Positions 43,933-51,502 of a stretch of DNA of 64,000 nucleotides are shown in pieces; positions within the stretch are counted from its first letter, which is position 1; each line of letters starts with the position of its first letter. The position numbers were made by a program, and so were the translations under genes. The notes under the pieces are model-generated. The model made no database searches, was not told the DNA's origin, and saw only the letters and a program-made list of their open reading frames with translations. This DNA comes from Maricaulis sp048270095 (GTDB taxonomy: Bacteria > Pseudomonadota > Alphaproteobacteria > Caulobacterales > Maricaulaceae). The stretch covers positions 10,803 through 74,802 of the forward strand of contig NZ_JBLWTL010000014.1 in NCBI RefSeq assembly GCF_048270095.1, read 5' to 3'.

Positions 43933-44064
43933 TCACCAGCTCCGTCGCCTTCGGCGCCACCTCTTCCATCAAGGAAGAGGAGGGAGACCGGGCTGACCGT
44001 CATCGCTAATCACCCTCCTCTTCCTTGATGGAAGAGGTGGCCGCGAAGCGGTCGGAGCTGGTGA
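43933..44064. repeat. Large inverted repeat (52-bp arms) between ftsB-like gene and pdhA
   Basis: Arms at 43933-43984 and 44013-44064 are nearly complementary over 52 bp, differing in a short stretch near the centre of the arms, with a 28-bp loop. Each arm carries the words TCACCAGCTCCG and CTTCCATCAAGGAAGAGG. The element resembles dispersed palindromic repeats and would form a very stable stem in DNA or RNA. The 379-bp spacer 43774-44152 otherwise shows no gene. Confidence 0.85.
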
Positions 44065-44152
44065 CGGCCTCGCAATTGCGATCGTGTTACCGGCACTGAC
44101 TTGATGGCAGGGATGGTGAGACAGCGCTTGAGGCTGGCCGGCTAAAGCCCGC

Positions 44153-44464
44153 TCAACGGCGGTCGTCGGTGGCAATCTCGACGATGAAGTCGCGCGGGTG
44201 GGCGACGTTCAATATGGTGCGGGCCCGTTCCTCGACATAGTCGAGATCGAGACTGTCAGAGCGCAGCCGCGCCGCTGTTGTTTCCAGCGCCTCGCGCTCG
44301 AAACGGGTTTCGGCCAGTTCGATTTCAGCGGCGTGGAGCTCATTCTTGACGACAATCCAGTTGAGCACGCCCTGCTCGCCCGTCAGCGCATGGAAGCCGA
44401 AATAGGCAATGGCGACGGCCAGAAAACAGCTGGGAAGAATACGCTTGATCGCGTCCAATGCCAC
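44153..44464 (-). CDS. FtsB/DivIC-like septum formation initiator
   Basis: FtsB proteins belong to the FtsQLB divisome complex. GTG 44464, with AGGG upstream, gives about 103 residues: a single N-terminal membrane helix (ILPSCFLAVAIAYFGFHAL) followed by a coiled coil (KNELHAAEIELAETRFEREALET) and the short conserved C-terminal end YVEERARTILN. The frame is open back to a GTG at 44515, which would add 17 residues; the shorter form fits the family better. Position near eno, as in E. coli where ftsB follows eno, supports the call. Confidence 0.85.
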   Translation of the reverse strand: MALDAIKRILPSCFLAVAIAYFGFHALTGEQGVLNWIVVKNELHAAEIELAETRFEREALETTAARLRSDSLDLDYVEERARTILNVAHPRDFIVEIATDDRR

Positions 44465-44628
44465 ACACCCTGATTTTCGGCCTTTGCGGCCTGTTTGATG
44501 AGCATGATTGAACACGATCAGGCTTTAAGAAGCGTGAATCCGGGATTCAGGCCCCGGTAAGAACCGGGCCGTAATTGCCGCCGAATCAGCTCTCGCCGGA
44601 CGTCCGCCCGCGGCGTCGCAAGAGCGGG

Positions 44629-45411
44629 TCAGCCGGGCTTTACGGCCAGTGTGGCAAAGCTGGTCGGCATATAGGCATTGAGCGGTGTCGCCGCGTCTGA
44701 CCAGTCATCCTGGTAAAACCCGGCGATCAGCAGACCGGCCTCGATCTGGCCGCCGATCTGGGTTTCGAGACTATGGCTGAACTCCAGCGCCTCGCGCTGG
44801 CTGATTCGGGCCTGGACCGTCGCATCCGGCAAATCCCGCGCCGCATTGAAGGGCAATCGGTGCCTGACCTGCAGGGGTCCGCCCGCGTCGAGTTCATCAT
44901 GATCGAACAGCCAGAAGTCCGGATTGACGAAGCCCGACAGCAAGCGCCCGCCCGGCTTGAGCACCGCCCCGCACTGCCGCCAGACCGGGATCAGATCGGC
45001 AATGAAGAGGTTGGAAACGGGGTGGAAGATGAGATCGAACGTGCCGCTGACATGGTCCGACAGGCGCGTCATATCCGCTTCAATCACGGTCAGCTCGAGC
45101 CCGTCACGCTCGGCCACGAACACATCCTTGGCCAATTGTGATGCCGAGATATCCAGCACGGTGACATCAGCCCCCGCCGCCGCGAGAACCGGTGCCTGCT
45201 GCCCGCCCGAACCGGCCAGACACAGCACGCGCGCGCCTTCAATCCTGCCGAACCAGTCACGCGGGACAGCTTTGTTGGGCGTGAGAATCACCGACCAGTC
45301 GCCGCGCCGGGCCGCGGCAATCAGTTCGGCACTGACTGGCTGGCACCAGGGGCTGTCGCCGCTGTCCGATTCCGCATTCCAGGCGGCGGCATTATGGCGG
45401 TGAATATCCAT
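44629..45411 (-). CDS. SAM-dependent methyltransferase
   Basis: Class I methyltransferase of 260 residues. The SAM motif appears as VLCLAGSGGQQAPVLAAAGADVTVLDIS (Gly-rich loop, acidic residue after the second strand), followed by VIEADMTRL and the FDLIFHPVSN post-motif. The substrate is unknown; the fold and N-terminus resemble small-molecule or quinone-type methyltransferases without a clear match. It lies 26 bp downstream of eno. Confidence 0.85.
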   Translation of the reverse strand: MDIHRHNAAAWNAESDSGDSPWCQPVSAELIAAARRGDWSVILTPNKAVPRDWFGRIEGARVLCLAGSGGQQAPVLAAAGADVTVLDISASQLAKDVFVAERDGLELTVIEADMTRLSDHVSGTFDLIFHPVSNLFIADLIPVWRQCGAVLKPGGRLLSGFVNPDFWLFDHDELDAGGPLQVRHRLPFNAARDLPDATVQARISQREALEFSHSLETQIGGQIEAGLLIAGFYQDDWSDAATPLNAYMPTSFATLAVKPG

Positions 45412-45437
45412 GAACGCCCCCCCGGGGCCCTGACGGC

Positions 45438-46709
45438 CTAACTAATCGCGCTGGCGCCCGCATAGACGCCCATATCGCCGAGCTCGGATTCGATGCGCAG
45501 GAGCTGGTTGTATTTGGCGGTCCGGTCCGAGCGCGCCAGCGAGCCGGTCTTGATCTGTCCGCAATTGGTGGCGACAGCGAGATCGGCGATGATCGAATCC
45601 TCGGTCTCGCCGGAGCGGTGTGACATGACGGCGGAATAGCCCGAGCGCAGTGCCATATCGACCGCATCGAGGGTTTCCGACAGCGTGCCGATCTGGTTGA
45701 CCTTGATCAGGATGGAATTGGCGGCGCCCACTTCAATGCCATGGGCGAGGCGTTCCGGATTGGTGACGAAGAGATCATCGCCGACCAGCTGGCAACGGCC
45801 ATCCAGGCGCGTGGTCAGGGCTTTCCAGCCCTCCCAGTCATCCTCGGCCATACCATCCTCGATCGAGATGATCGGGTAATTATTGACCAGGGTTTCCAGA
45901 TAGGCCGCGAAGGCGTCGCTGTCATGGGTCTTGCCGGCGCCGGCCAGCACATATTTGCCATCCTTGAAGAATTCCGTCGAAGCGACATCGAGCGCCAGGG
46001 CGACATCCTCACCCGGCTTGTAACCGGCGGCCTCGATCGCCTTCATGATCACGTCGAGCGCCTGCTCGGCCGAAGAGAGATTGGGCGCAAACCCGCCCTC
46101 ATCGCCGACATTGGTGTTGAGGCCATCGGCCTTGAGGCGCGCTTTCAGCGCATGGAAGATTTCCGAGCCGCAGCGCAGGGCTTCCGAAAAACTCTCCATG
46201 CCAACCGGCATGATCATGAATTCCTGGAAATCGATCGGGTTGTCGGCATGGGCGCCGCCATTGATGATATTCATCATCGGGGTCGGCAGGACGCGCGCAT
46301 TGAGACCACCGATATAGCGATAGAGCGGCTGGCCGAAACTCTCCGCAGCGGCCTTGGCGACGGCGAGCGAGACGCCCAGCGTCGCATTGGCACCGAGGCG
46401 CGACTTGTTGGGCGTGCCATCAAGCTCGATCAGGGCCGCATCAATACGGCGCTGGTTCTCGGCATCAAACCCGCCAATCATCTCGAAGATCTCGCCTTCA
46501 ATCGCTGCGATCGCCTTGAGTACGCCCTTGCCGCCATAACGATCGCCGCCATCGCGCATTTCCACCGCTTCATGCTGCCCGGTCGAGGCGCCCGAGGGCA
46601 CGGCGGCACGGCCGAAACTGCCATCCTCCAGCAACACATCGACCTCAACGGTCGGATTGCCGCGGCTGTCGAGGATTTCACGGGCGATGATGTCGGTAAT
46701 GGCGGTCAT
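45438..46709 (-). CDS. eno: Enolase
   Basis: Enolase converts 2-phosphoglycerate to phosphoenolpyruvate. The 423-residue product has ILDSRGNPTVEVDV, the substrate loop PSGASTGQHEAVEMRDG, KVNQIGTLSETLDA (catalytic Lys region), SHRSGETEDS and magnesium ligands in ISIEDGMAE. Length is normal. It starts the cluster eno-methyltransferase-ftsB-like, and it is a glycolytic partner of the pyruvate dehydrogenase genes that follow. Confidence 0.97.
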   Translation of the reverse strand: MTAITDIIAREILDSRGNPTVEVDVLLEDGSFGRAAVPSGASTGQHEAVEMRDGGDRYGGKGVLKAIAAIEGEIFEMIGGFDAENQRRIDAALIELDGTPNKSRLGANATLGVSLAVAKAAAESFGQPLYRYIGGLNARVLPTPMMNIINGGAHADNPIDFQEFMIMPVGMESFSEALRCGSEIFHALKARLKADGLNTNVGDEGGFAPNLSSAEQALDVIMKAIEAAGYKPGEDVALALDVASTEFFKDGKYVLAGAGKTHDSDAFAAYLETLVNNYPIISIEDGMAEDDWEGWKALTTRLDGRCQLVGDDLFVTNPERLAHGIEVGAANSILIKVNQIGTLSETLDAVDMALRSGYSAVMSHRSGETEDSIIADLAVATNCGQIKTGSLARSDRTAKYNQLLRIESELGDMGVYAGASAIS

Positions 46710-46813
46710 GGGGTCGGGCTCCGGGCGGGTGATATTGGGCGCTTCATAGACAAAGCCAGGCGCGAGGCAAAGCCCAAGCTGGCAGATCGCGCCCGTTCAC
46801 GGCTGAAACGCAA

Positions 46814-46844
46814 CAGGCGCGCCCCGGTTTCCGGAACGCGCCTG
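46814..46844 (-). terminator. Hairpin after rpmF
   Basis: Eight-bp arms CAGGCGCG / CGCGCCTG enclose 15 bases about 45 bp downstream of the rpmF stop and 105 bp ahead of eno. On the minus strand the stem is followed by TTGCGTTTC, a short T-rich run. It probably ends the rpmF transcript before eno. Confidence 0.5.
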
Positions 46845-46890
46845 CGAAAATTCAAGCGCGCAGCACCATCAGGTGCCGCGACGGGACGAA

Positions 46891-47073
46891 TCAATCGTCC
46901 TTGACGTCGAGGATCTGGCGGCCGCGATACATGCCGGACTTCAGATCGACATGGTGCGGACGGCGCAGCTCACCGCTGTCCTTGTCTTCGACATAGACAG
47001 GATTGGACAGGGCGTCGTGGGCGCGGCGCATGCCGCGCTTGGACGGCGTAGTTTTTCTTTTAGGGACGGCCAT
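46891..47073 (-). CDS. rpmF: 50S ribosomal protein L32
   Basis: L32 is a small basic protein of the large ribosomal subunit. ATG 47073 gives 60 residues starting MAVPKRKTTPSKRGMRRAHD, the diagnostic N-terminus of bacterial L32. The alphaproteobacterial type lacks the CxxC zinc ribbon, and so does this one. It is a single-gene transcript. The 180 bp between rpmF and eno holds the terminator hairpin. Confidence 0.97.
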   Translation of the reverse strand: MAVPKRKTTPSKRGMRRAHDALSNPVYVEDKDSGELRRPHHVDLKSGMYRGRQILDVKDD

Positions 47074-47395
47074 CAGGCTCTCCACGATTTCTGAATACGG
47101 TTAGAGATGGCCAAAACCACCCGTTAGAGCCGCGCCGTATAGCCGCTTCGAACTGGCTGCGCAAGCGCGCGGGGCGGATCATCGTGACATTCAGCGCCAA
47201 CAGGTGTATTAACCTTTTGTGGGCGACGCCGCAGACCGCACGATCACGAGACACGATATCTCATTTTGAACTTAGGTCGACTGCATCACGACGCCGCCCT
47301 TTTTCTCCTCAACACGATAGACAATGGACGTGTGCCGCGCTGTGAAAAACGGGGGCGCCTTCGCGAATATTGCACCTGTCACCAACTATTGCGGC
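47074..47395. other. Gene-free spacer upstream of rpmF
   Basis: About 320 bp without a credible gene. The rpmF promoter must lie at its left end. It contains a TTAACC word near 47208 but no full TTAA-N7-TTAA box, and I see no repeat. Confidence 0.4.
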
Positions 47396-48427
47396 TCAAT
47401 TTGCACTCGGCTCACAGATTGGTGCCTCAGCCCGCATAGGCGGCGTAGACGGGCGTGAATGTGTTGGATCCAGGAGGTGATGGGGTGCAGTGTCAGGATC
47501 GCCGAAAAGCCAATTTAGCATTGACGTTTCCAAGCGAGCCCCGTCCGCCTCGCTCATGTTTCGCCAGACATGTTCCATGCAAGCGATCTCCCAATACTCA
47601 AAGTGATTGTTTTCGTTGGCTTCAAGGCCCTCAACCAGTCGGCGCGCACTTTCAACCGGGACCGAGTCGTAGTCTTGAGATCCATGAACAATCAGGAAGG
47701 GTGACTGATGGTCAGAAAGCGGATCAATCAACCGGCTCCTGAGACGTGATTCCCACACCCGCCAGCTATTGTCTTCGCCGCCCCATGTCTCCTGCCAGGT
47801 CGGATTATTCTCGATCTCCGTGAACTGCGCTCGTAGTCCATTGACACATTGCTCCCGGGCGGCTTCAGGCATTTGATCGGCCCGGCATGCCCAATAGTCC
47901 TCAAAAAGCTCGGTGAAGGTCAGCCCTCCGCCGACCGCCCCGAGAATCATGCGGTCCACATCAGATCGGTAGATGGCGATTTGCGCTGCAATATCGGCAC
48001 CATCTGACCACCCCCAGATATAAAGCGTCCCATCCCACCAGTCGGCGGTTGCCGCTAGGTGCTGCAGCACCCGGAGGTGATCTGTGACGCGATCATCGAT
48101 GGAATAGTGACGCAGAAATGTCTCTGAACAAGGCTCACCGCTCGCGCTGGCGTCCACGCCGGGCTTCTCCACGCGAAGCCTTGCGAAACGGTGCTCCTGA
48201 TCCGCCCCGGGAGCATAGAGGTTTTCAAATGCGGGCCGCCGCTGGCCGACGCAACCGGATCCGTCGACCATAACAAGCAGCGGCATCGCACCGTCAGCGG
48301 CGGGGCGGTCGACGTAGAAGACGATCTCGCGCTCGTCCACGCTATTGACCCGGTGAACCGTAAGATCAGTAGCGCCAGACGGCTGAAGAGCCAGAATGGA
48401 GGCGAGCGATACGAAAGCTGGAAACAT
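47396..48427 (-). CDS. Secreted alpha/beta hydrolase
   Basis: ATG 48427 gives 343 residues with a signal peptide (MFPAFVSLASILALQPSGA). The alpha/beta-hydrolase nucleophile elbow is GWSDGAD (GxSxG, Ser about 155); DYDSVPVE with a late Asp and CMEHVW with the His complete a plausible catalytic triad. Two Cys pairs may form disulfides in the periplasm. Best described as an esterase/peptidase-like hydrolase; the substrate is unknown. Base composition is lower in GC than neighbouring core genes, in line with an accessory gene. Confidence 0.75.
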   Translation of the reverse strand: MFPAFVSLASILALQPSGATDLTVHRVNSVDEREIVFYVDRPAADGAMPLLVMVDGSGCVGQRRPAFENLYAPGADQEHRFARLRVEKPGVDASASGEPCSETFLRHYSIDDRVTDHLRVLQHLAATADWWDGTLYIWGWSDGADIAAQIAIYRSDVDRMILGAVGGGLTFTELFEDYWACRADQMPEAAREQCVNGLRAQFTEIENNPTWQETWGGEDNSWRVWESRLRSRLIDPLSDHQSPFLIVHGSQDYDSVPVESARRLVEGLEANENNHFEYWEIACMEHVWRNMSEADGARLETSMLNWLFGDPDTAPHHLLDPTHSRPSTPPMRAEAPICEPSAN

Positions 48428-48489
48428 AGCGGCCTCAATGTTTGGAGAATTGAATGTGGTTCCATGGAATAATTGGCGCAATAATTGGT

Positions 48490-48547
48490 GACACGTACCG
48501 GTTTTCCAGTGAGCCTTGATTGAAAAACGGTATGTGTCCCCGATTAT
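48490..48547. repeat. Hairpin repeat, left of the toxin/immunity remnant
   Basis: Imperfect inverted repeat: GACACGTACCGGTTTT pairs with AAAACGGTATGTGTC around a loop holding CAGTGAGCCTTGATTG. Its right part (48507-48547) matches 33 of 41 bases, in direct orientation, with 49235-49275 on the other side of the two small genes. Confidence 0.65.
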
Positions 48548-48826
48548 TTCGTCCCGCAGGGTATAGTACTACGTCCCGCGAGGGCAGAGGAGCCCAGACA
48601 CAGTGGCTGGGTAAATGCGGTGCGGATTATGCCGCCTGGCACCGGAAGCGGCGGCGCTCACCCCAACCAGAGCTACGCTGCGAACTATCCAAATGGGTAC
48701 TATGTGGTCTACAATTCGAATGGACAGCCCATCCGTATTTACAAAAGCAGACTTGGAGAGGCTGCTTATACGCATAACCCAATGGGTTGTCGAGGAAATG
48801 TAGAGCGATCTTGTGACCAAAAATGA
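48524..48826 (+). pseudogene. Fragment resembling the tail of a polymorphic/RHS-type toxin
   Basis: This open frame (48524-48826) begins inside the left hairpin repeat with no start codon until a GTG at 48620, so it looks like the 3' remnant of a longer gene. It encodes VRIMPPGTGSGGAHPN and then YPNGYYVVYNSNGQPI, a pattern common near the junction to the C-terminal tip of polymorphic (RHS/CDI-like) toxins. The downstream tail is only about 35 residues, ending ERSCDQK, too short for most toxin domains. An immunity-like gene follows with an overlapping start, which is the expected toxin-immunity order. The toxin assignment rests on motif resemblance only. Confidence 0.45.
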
Positions 48827-49184
48827 ACTAACACTCGGTGTAATCCGGAAACGATTACCAATGTCGCCAAGCCAAATCATTGTGGATCCGTACTACATTC
48901 GGGTTATGCTTGGTGATATACATGTCGTATTTATAAAGGAATTCAAAATCATCGACAAAAATAGCAAATATCAGCGGCATATTTATTGTGAGAATAAAGA
49001 TGAAACGAAGGTGGAGGTGCCGGAACTGAAATCCACTTGGTCAGATGTGAAGGTCGTCGGGCATGAATTCATCATTGACACGGAACAATGTGAAGCTCGC
49101 ATTGACCTTGATCTGCAGATCGAAGCTGTAATCGTACACGAGGGGAATGAAACCTATTTGACTTTTCCTGAAGACGGGCTCTGA
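48813..49184 (+). CDS. Small acidic beta-rich protein, immunity-like
   Basis: No family is recognised with certainty. GTG 48813 overlaps the end of the toxin-like fragment by 14 bases. The 123-residue product is soluble, has no signal peptide, and is mostly beta with an alternating pattern (YYIRVMLGDIHVVFIKEFKI; EARIDLDLQIEAVIVHE). Size, acidity and position directly after a toxin-like tail fit an immunity protein. Codon use is visibly richer in A and T (AAT, AAA, ATT) than in flanking genes, consistent with recent transfer. Confidence 0.5.
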   Translation: MTKNELTLGVIRKRLPMSPSQIIVDPYYIRVMLGDIHVVFIKEFKIIDKNSKYQRHIYCENKDETKVEVPELKSTWSDVKVVGHEFIIDTEQCEARIDLDLQIEAVIVHEGNETYLTFPEDGL

Positions 49185-49198
49185 AAAAAAAGTAGAAA

Positions 49199-49275
49199 AC
49201 GGAGGCACTTGGGATTCAACCGGTGAGCGCAACACAGTGGGTCTTGAGTGAAAAGCGGGACGTGCCCCCGTTTAT
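49199..49275. repeat. Hairpin repeat, right of the toxin/immunity remnant
   Basis: CGGAGGCACTTGGGATTC at the left pairs imperfectly with GAAAAGCGGGACGTGCCCCC at the right. The 3' part (49235-49275) is the direct-repeat partner of 48507-48547. Together the two copies bracket the AT-richer toxin/immunity pair. Confidence 0.6.
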
Positions 49276-49284
49276 ACCGCCCGA

Positions 49285-49713
49285 TCAAATTGCCTTGTGG
49301 CCATGGTGACGGAGCCGCCGGAAATATTGAACGAAGAGTGCGACGAATATGACGTCACCACCGATCACCACGATGGCGAAGTCGGACGTCCAGCCGTTCA
49401 GATACATGTAGAGCAGGTTGATTGCGAACAGCGCCTTGCCGACGCCTCCCATCAGCACCACGCCGGAATGGCGAACCGGATCATGGGCGACGGCGAGAAA
49501 ACCGAATCCGTACAGCAATGCCGTGACCCATGCGCCGCGATAAACCGCCACCAGAACCGGATCGGTCAGCTCTCGGCCAAACTCACGCGCAAACATTCCG
49601 GCGCTGTCAAAAAAGCCCGGGAAAGCACCGGCGAAATTCCACAGCGCGGAAATCACGAACAGGATGCGGAAGGCCAGAAGCTCCCGGCCGGTCATACGGC
49701 TTGGTGTTGTCAT
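49285..49713 (-). CDS. Small four-helix membrane protein
   Basis: The 142-residue product has about four hydrophobic helices (ILFVISALWNFAGAFPGFF, YRGAWVTALLYGFGFLAVA, VVLMGGVGKALFAINLLYMYL, FAIVVIGGDVIFVALFVQYF) with short loops and a basic C-terminus. No transport or enzyme motif is seen. It follows the DUF2147 gene by 18 bp on the same strand, so both probably form an operon facing the TetR regulator. Confidence 0.7.
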   Translation of the reverse strand: MTTPSRMTGRELLAFRILFVISALWNFAGAFPGFFDSAGMFAREFGRELTDPVLVAVYRGAWVTALLYGFGFLAVAHDPVRHSGVVLMGGVGKALFAINLLYMYLNGWTSDFAIVVIGGDVIFVALFVQYFRRLRHHGHKAI

Positions 49714-49731
49714 TGCGGGTCTCGCTCTGTT

Positions 49732-50166
49732 TCAGGGGTTGGGGGAACGCGTCCAGACCTGGCTGCGGCACAACGGGCCGAAGCAAGCGGTCACGCGAAG
49801 GCGGGTGGAAGACAACAGCTCCAGACGGGCGCGGAACTCCTTGCCGTCGTCGGGATTGTAGAGCCGGCCATTATGCCACCCCTCCCCGTCGGCCGGAAAA
49901 CCCCACAAGATCGGAACACCGACCAGGGGGCGCCCGCGCAGCTCCGGTTGGCGATTTCGAACGTCATGCAGCTGGCCACCGGAAACACTGCCCTCAACCC
50001 GGGCCAGCGCACCGCAGGGCGTCCCGTCGCCGCAATCACTGATCTCGACCAGGGCGCCGTGCCGGACCGTGCGCCATTGGCCGGTAAGCGCGTCGACCGG
50101 CTCGGCGCTGGCACCGACGGCCAGGAAGAGGTAGGAGAAGATGGACACTAGGACAGTGGACGGCAT
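49732..50166 (-). CDS. DUF2147 secreted protein
   Basis: The 144-residue product has a signal peptide (VSIFSYLFLAVGASA) and the DUF2147 pattern: LTGQWRTVRHGALVEISDCGDG, GVPILWGFPADGEGWHNGRLYNPDDGKEFRARLEL, and a late Cys pair (ACFGPLCRSQVWTR). The family consists of periplasmic lipocalin-like domains of unknown function, often linked to membrane stress or organic-solvent responses. It is divergent from tetR with an 89-bp spacer, so TetR may control it. Confidence 0.85.
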   Translation of the reverse strand: MPSTVLVSIFSYLFLAVGASAEPVDALTGQWRTVRHGALVEISDCGDGTPCGALARVEGSVSGGQLHDVRNRQPELRGRPLVGVPILWGFPADGEGWHNGRLYNPDDGKEFRARLELLSSTRLRVTACFGPLCRSQVWTRSPNP

Positions 50167-50178
50167 GATCGCTCGCTG

Positions 50179-50206
50179 ATTTAATTAGTACGTGTTATAT
50201 TTAAAT
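50179..50206. promoter_or_regulatory. Imperfect AT-rich palindrome, candidate TetR operator
   Basis: The stretch ATTTAATTAGTAC...ATATTTAAAT has dyad symmetry with perfect outer halves (ATTTAA/TTAAAT) and mismatches inside. It sits in the 89-bp divergent spacer between DUF2147 and tetR, the classic site for TetR autoregulation. It is the only AT-rich block in this neighbourhood. Confidence 0.4.
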
Positions 50207-50255
50207 CATTTCCTGTGTCAAGGCAGGGAGTTTCACAGTGTTGGAAAGGCGGATA

Positions 50256-50885
50256 ATGGCCGCGCCAAAACAAGCCGAACGCCGCACCAGAGGGCGCCCC
50301 GCACGTTCGCCGGAGCAGATCGCCGATATGCGCGGCCAGATATCGGCCTGCGCGCTGCGCCTGTTCCAGGACGAAGGCTATGCGGCCATATCGATGCGCC
50401 GGCTGGCGCAGGAGACCGGCTGCACGGCGATGACGCTGTACAAGTATTTCGACAGCAAGATCGACATTCTGCGCACGCTATGGGGGGATGTGTTCGACGA
50501 GCTTTTTGACGGGCTAGAGCAAATCGCCGATCAGAACAGCGAGCCGGTGGCGCGCCTGAACGCGATCGCCGCAGCCTATGTCGCGTACTGGCTTGAGCAT
50601 CGCGAGCACTATTTCATGGTGTTCATGTCGGGCGGGGTCAGCCAGTCCGATGTTGTCGGCTTTGTTTCCGATCCCGTCTTGCTGGCCCGGTTCGAGCTAT
50701 TGCGCACAAGCCTCGATGCTGCCTTGGGAGCCGACACCGATGCCGAGGAATTGCGCCTCAAGACCGACCTTCTCCTGTGCGCTCTCAACGGCATCGCGCA
50801 CAATCTGATCACGATCAACGGCTACCCTTGGTCTGATCCCGAACAGCTGGTGCGGCAGGCGACCGGCGGTCTTCTGGCGAATTGA
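50256..50885 (+). CDS. TetR-family transcriptional regulator
   Basis: ATG 50256, preceded by GAAAGG, gives 209 residues. The N-terminal TetR HTH is typical: ALRLFQDEGYAAISMRRLAQETGCTAMTLYKYFDSKIDIL (residues about 35-75), with a basic arm KQAERRTRGRPARSP. The C-terminal ligand domain (WLEHREHYFMVFMSGG...) resembles the YfiR/WHG-type groups but cannot be tied to a ligand. It is divergent from the DUF2147 pair, its likely target. Confidence 0.9.
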   Translation: MAAPKQAERRTRGRPARSPEQIADMRGQISACALRLFQDEGYAAISMRRLAQETGCTAMTLYKYFDSKIDILRTLWGDVFDELFDGLEQIADQNSEPVARLNAIAAAYVAYWLEHREHYFMVFMSGGVSQSDVVGFVSDPVLLARFELLRTSLDAALGADTDAEELRLKTDLLLCALNGIAHNLITINGYPWSDPEQLVRQATGGLLAN

Positions 50886-51502
50886 GCCTGGGCCGCGCGT
50901 CAAGGCCGCCTTTGGCGCCGCGGAGCGGGTCGCCTGAGCGATCAGCGCGACCAGAAGGCCAGCTTAACTGATGAGCGGGACATGGTCCGGCTTTGCCGGT
51001 GCGTGTCCCGACTTGGGTCGATCAAAACGGTGTCTGCATCGGCGAAGCTGAACCCTGTGCCGTCGCGCTTGACCCGATCCGGACGGTGCGCCCACCAGGT
51101 CGGGACGCGCACCGGCAAAGCCGGACCGCGTCCCGGCATCAGCGCGGCCAACTCACCAATTTATCCACCCCCTGCCCCCGCCAAGCGACAATCGAGCCCA
51201 TTCCGCTCTTTGACATCGTTGGCCCGAACACAAATACCGCCCTGGAAAACAGGCCGCGCGCTCAGCGCCCCTTTGCCGCAAGCTGGCATTATCGGTGACA
51301 GTCAGTGACAGAGAATGGCAGAACCAGTCACGCCGAATTCCTAGATTCCATGCGCCTGGACGGCGAAGAATGACAGTGGGTGGCAGACAGCCGTTTTTGA
51401 GCGACGGACTGTCACCGAACGTGACGCCTGCCTGACAAAGACGCCGCCAAAGCGCCCAAATGACGTTAGGCTCAGACCGGTGAGTCCGGCATGGGGAAGA
51501 CT
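50886..51502. other. Gene-free stretch with inverted repeat and boxA-like motif
   Basis: No credible gene. It contains the inverted repeat at 50975-51135 (listed separately), a CGCTCTTTGACA word at 51204-51215 that resembles an rRNA-leader boxA, and a cluster of TGACAG/TGGCAGA words at about 51296-51440. The same combination occurs at about 860-1040. Confidence 0.45.
50975..51135. repeat. Inverted repeat with 37-bp arms
   Basis: Arms at 50975-51011 and 51099-51135 are close reverse complements, each with a GTCCGGCTTTGCCGGTGCG word and flanking GCGGGAC / GTCCCG. Each arm is itself partly palindromic. The loop is about 87 bp. It resembles the other dispersed palindromic elements in this window in design but not in sequence. 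Confidence 0.75.

Noticed and set aside
50179..50206. CtrA site
   Set aside because: TTAA words are present in the spacer but not at the 7-bp spacing; a TetR operator fits better.
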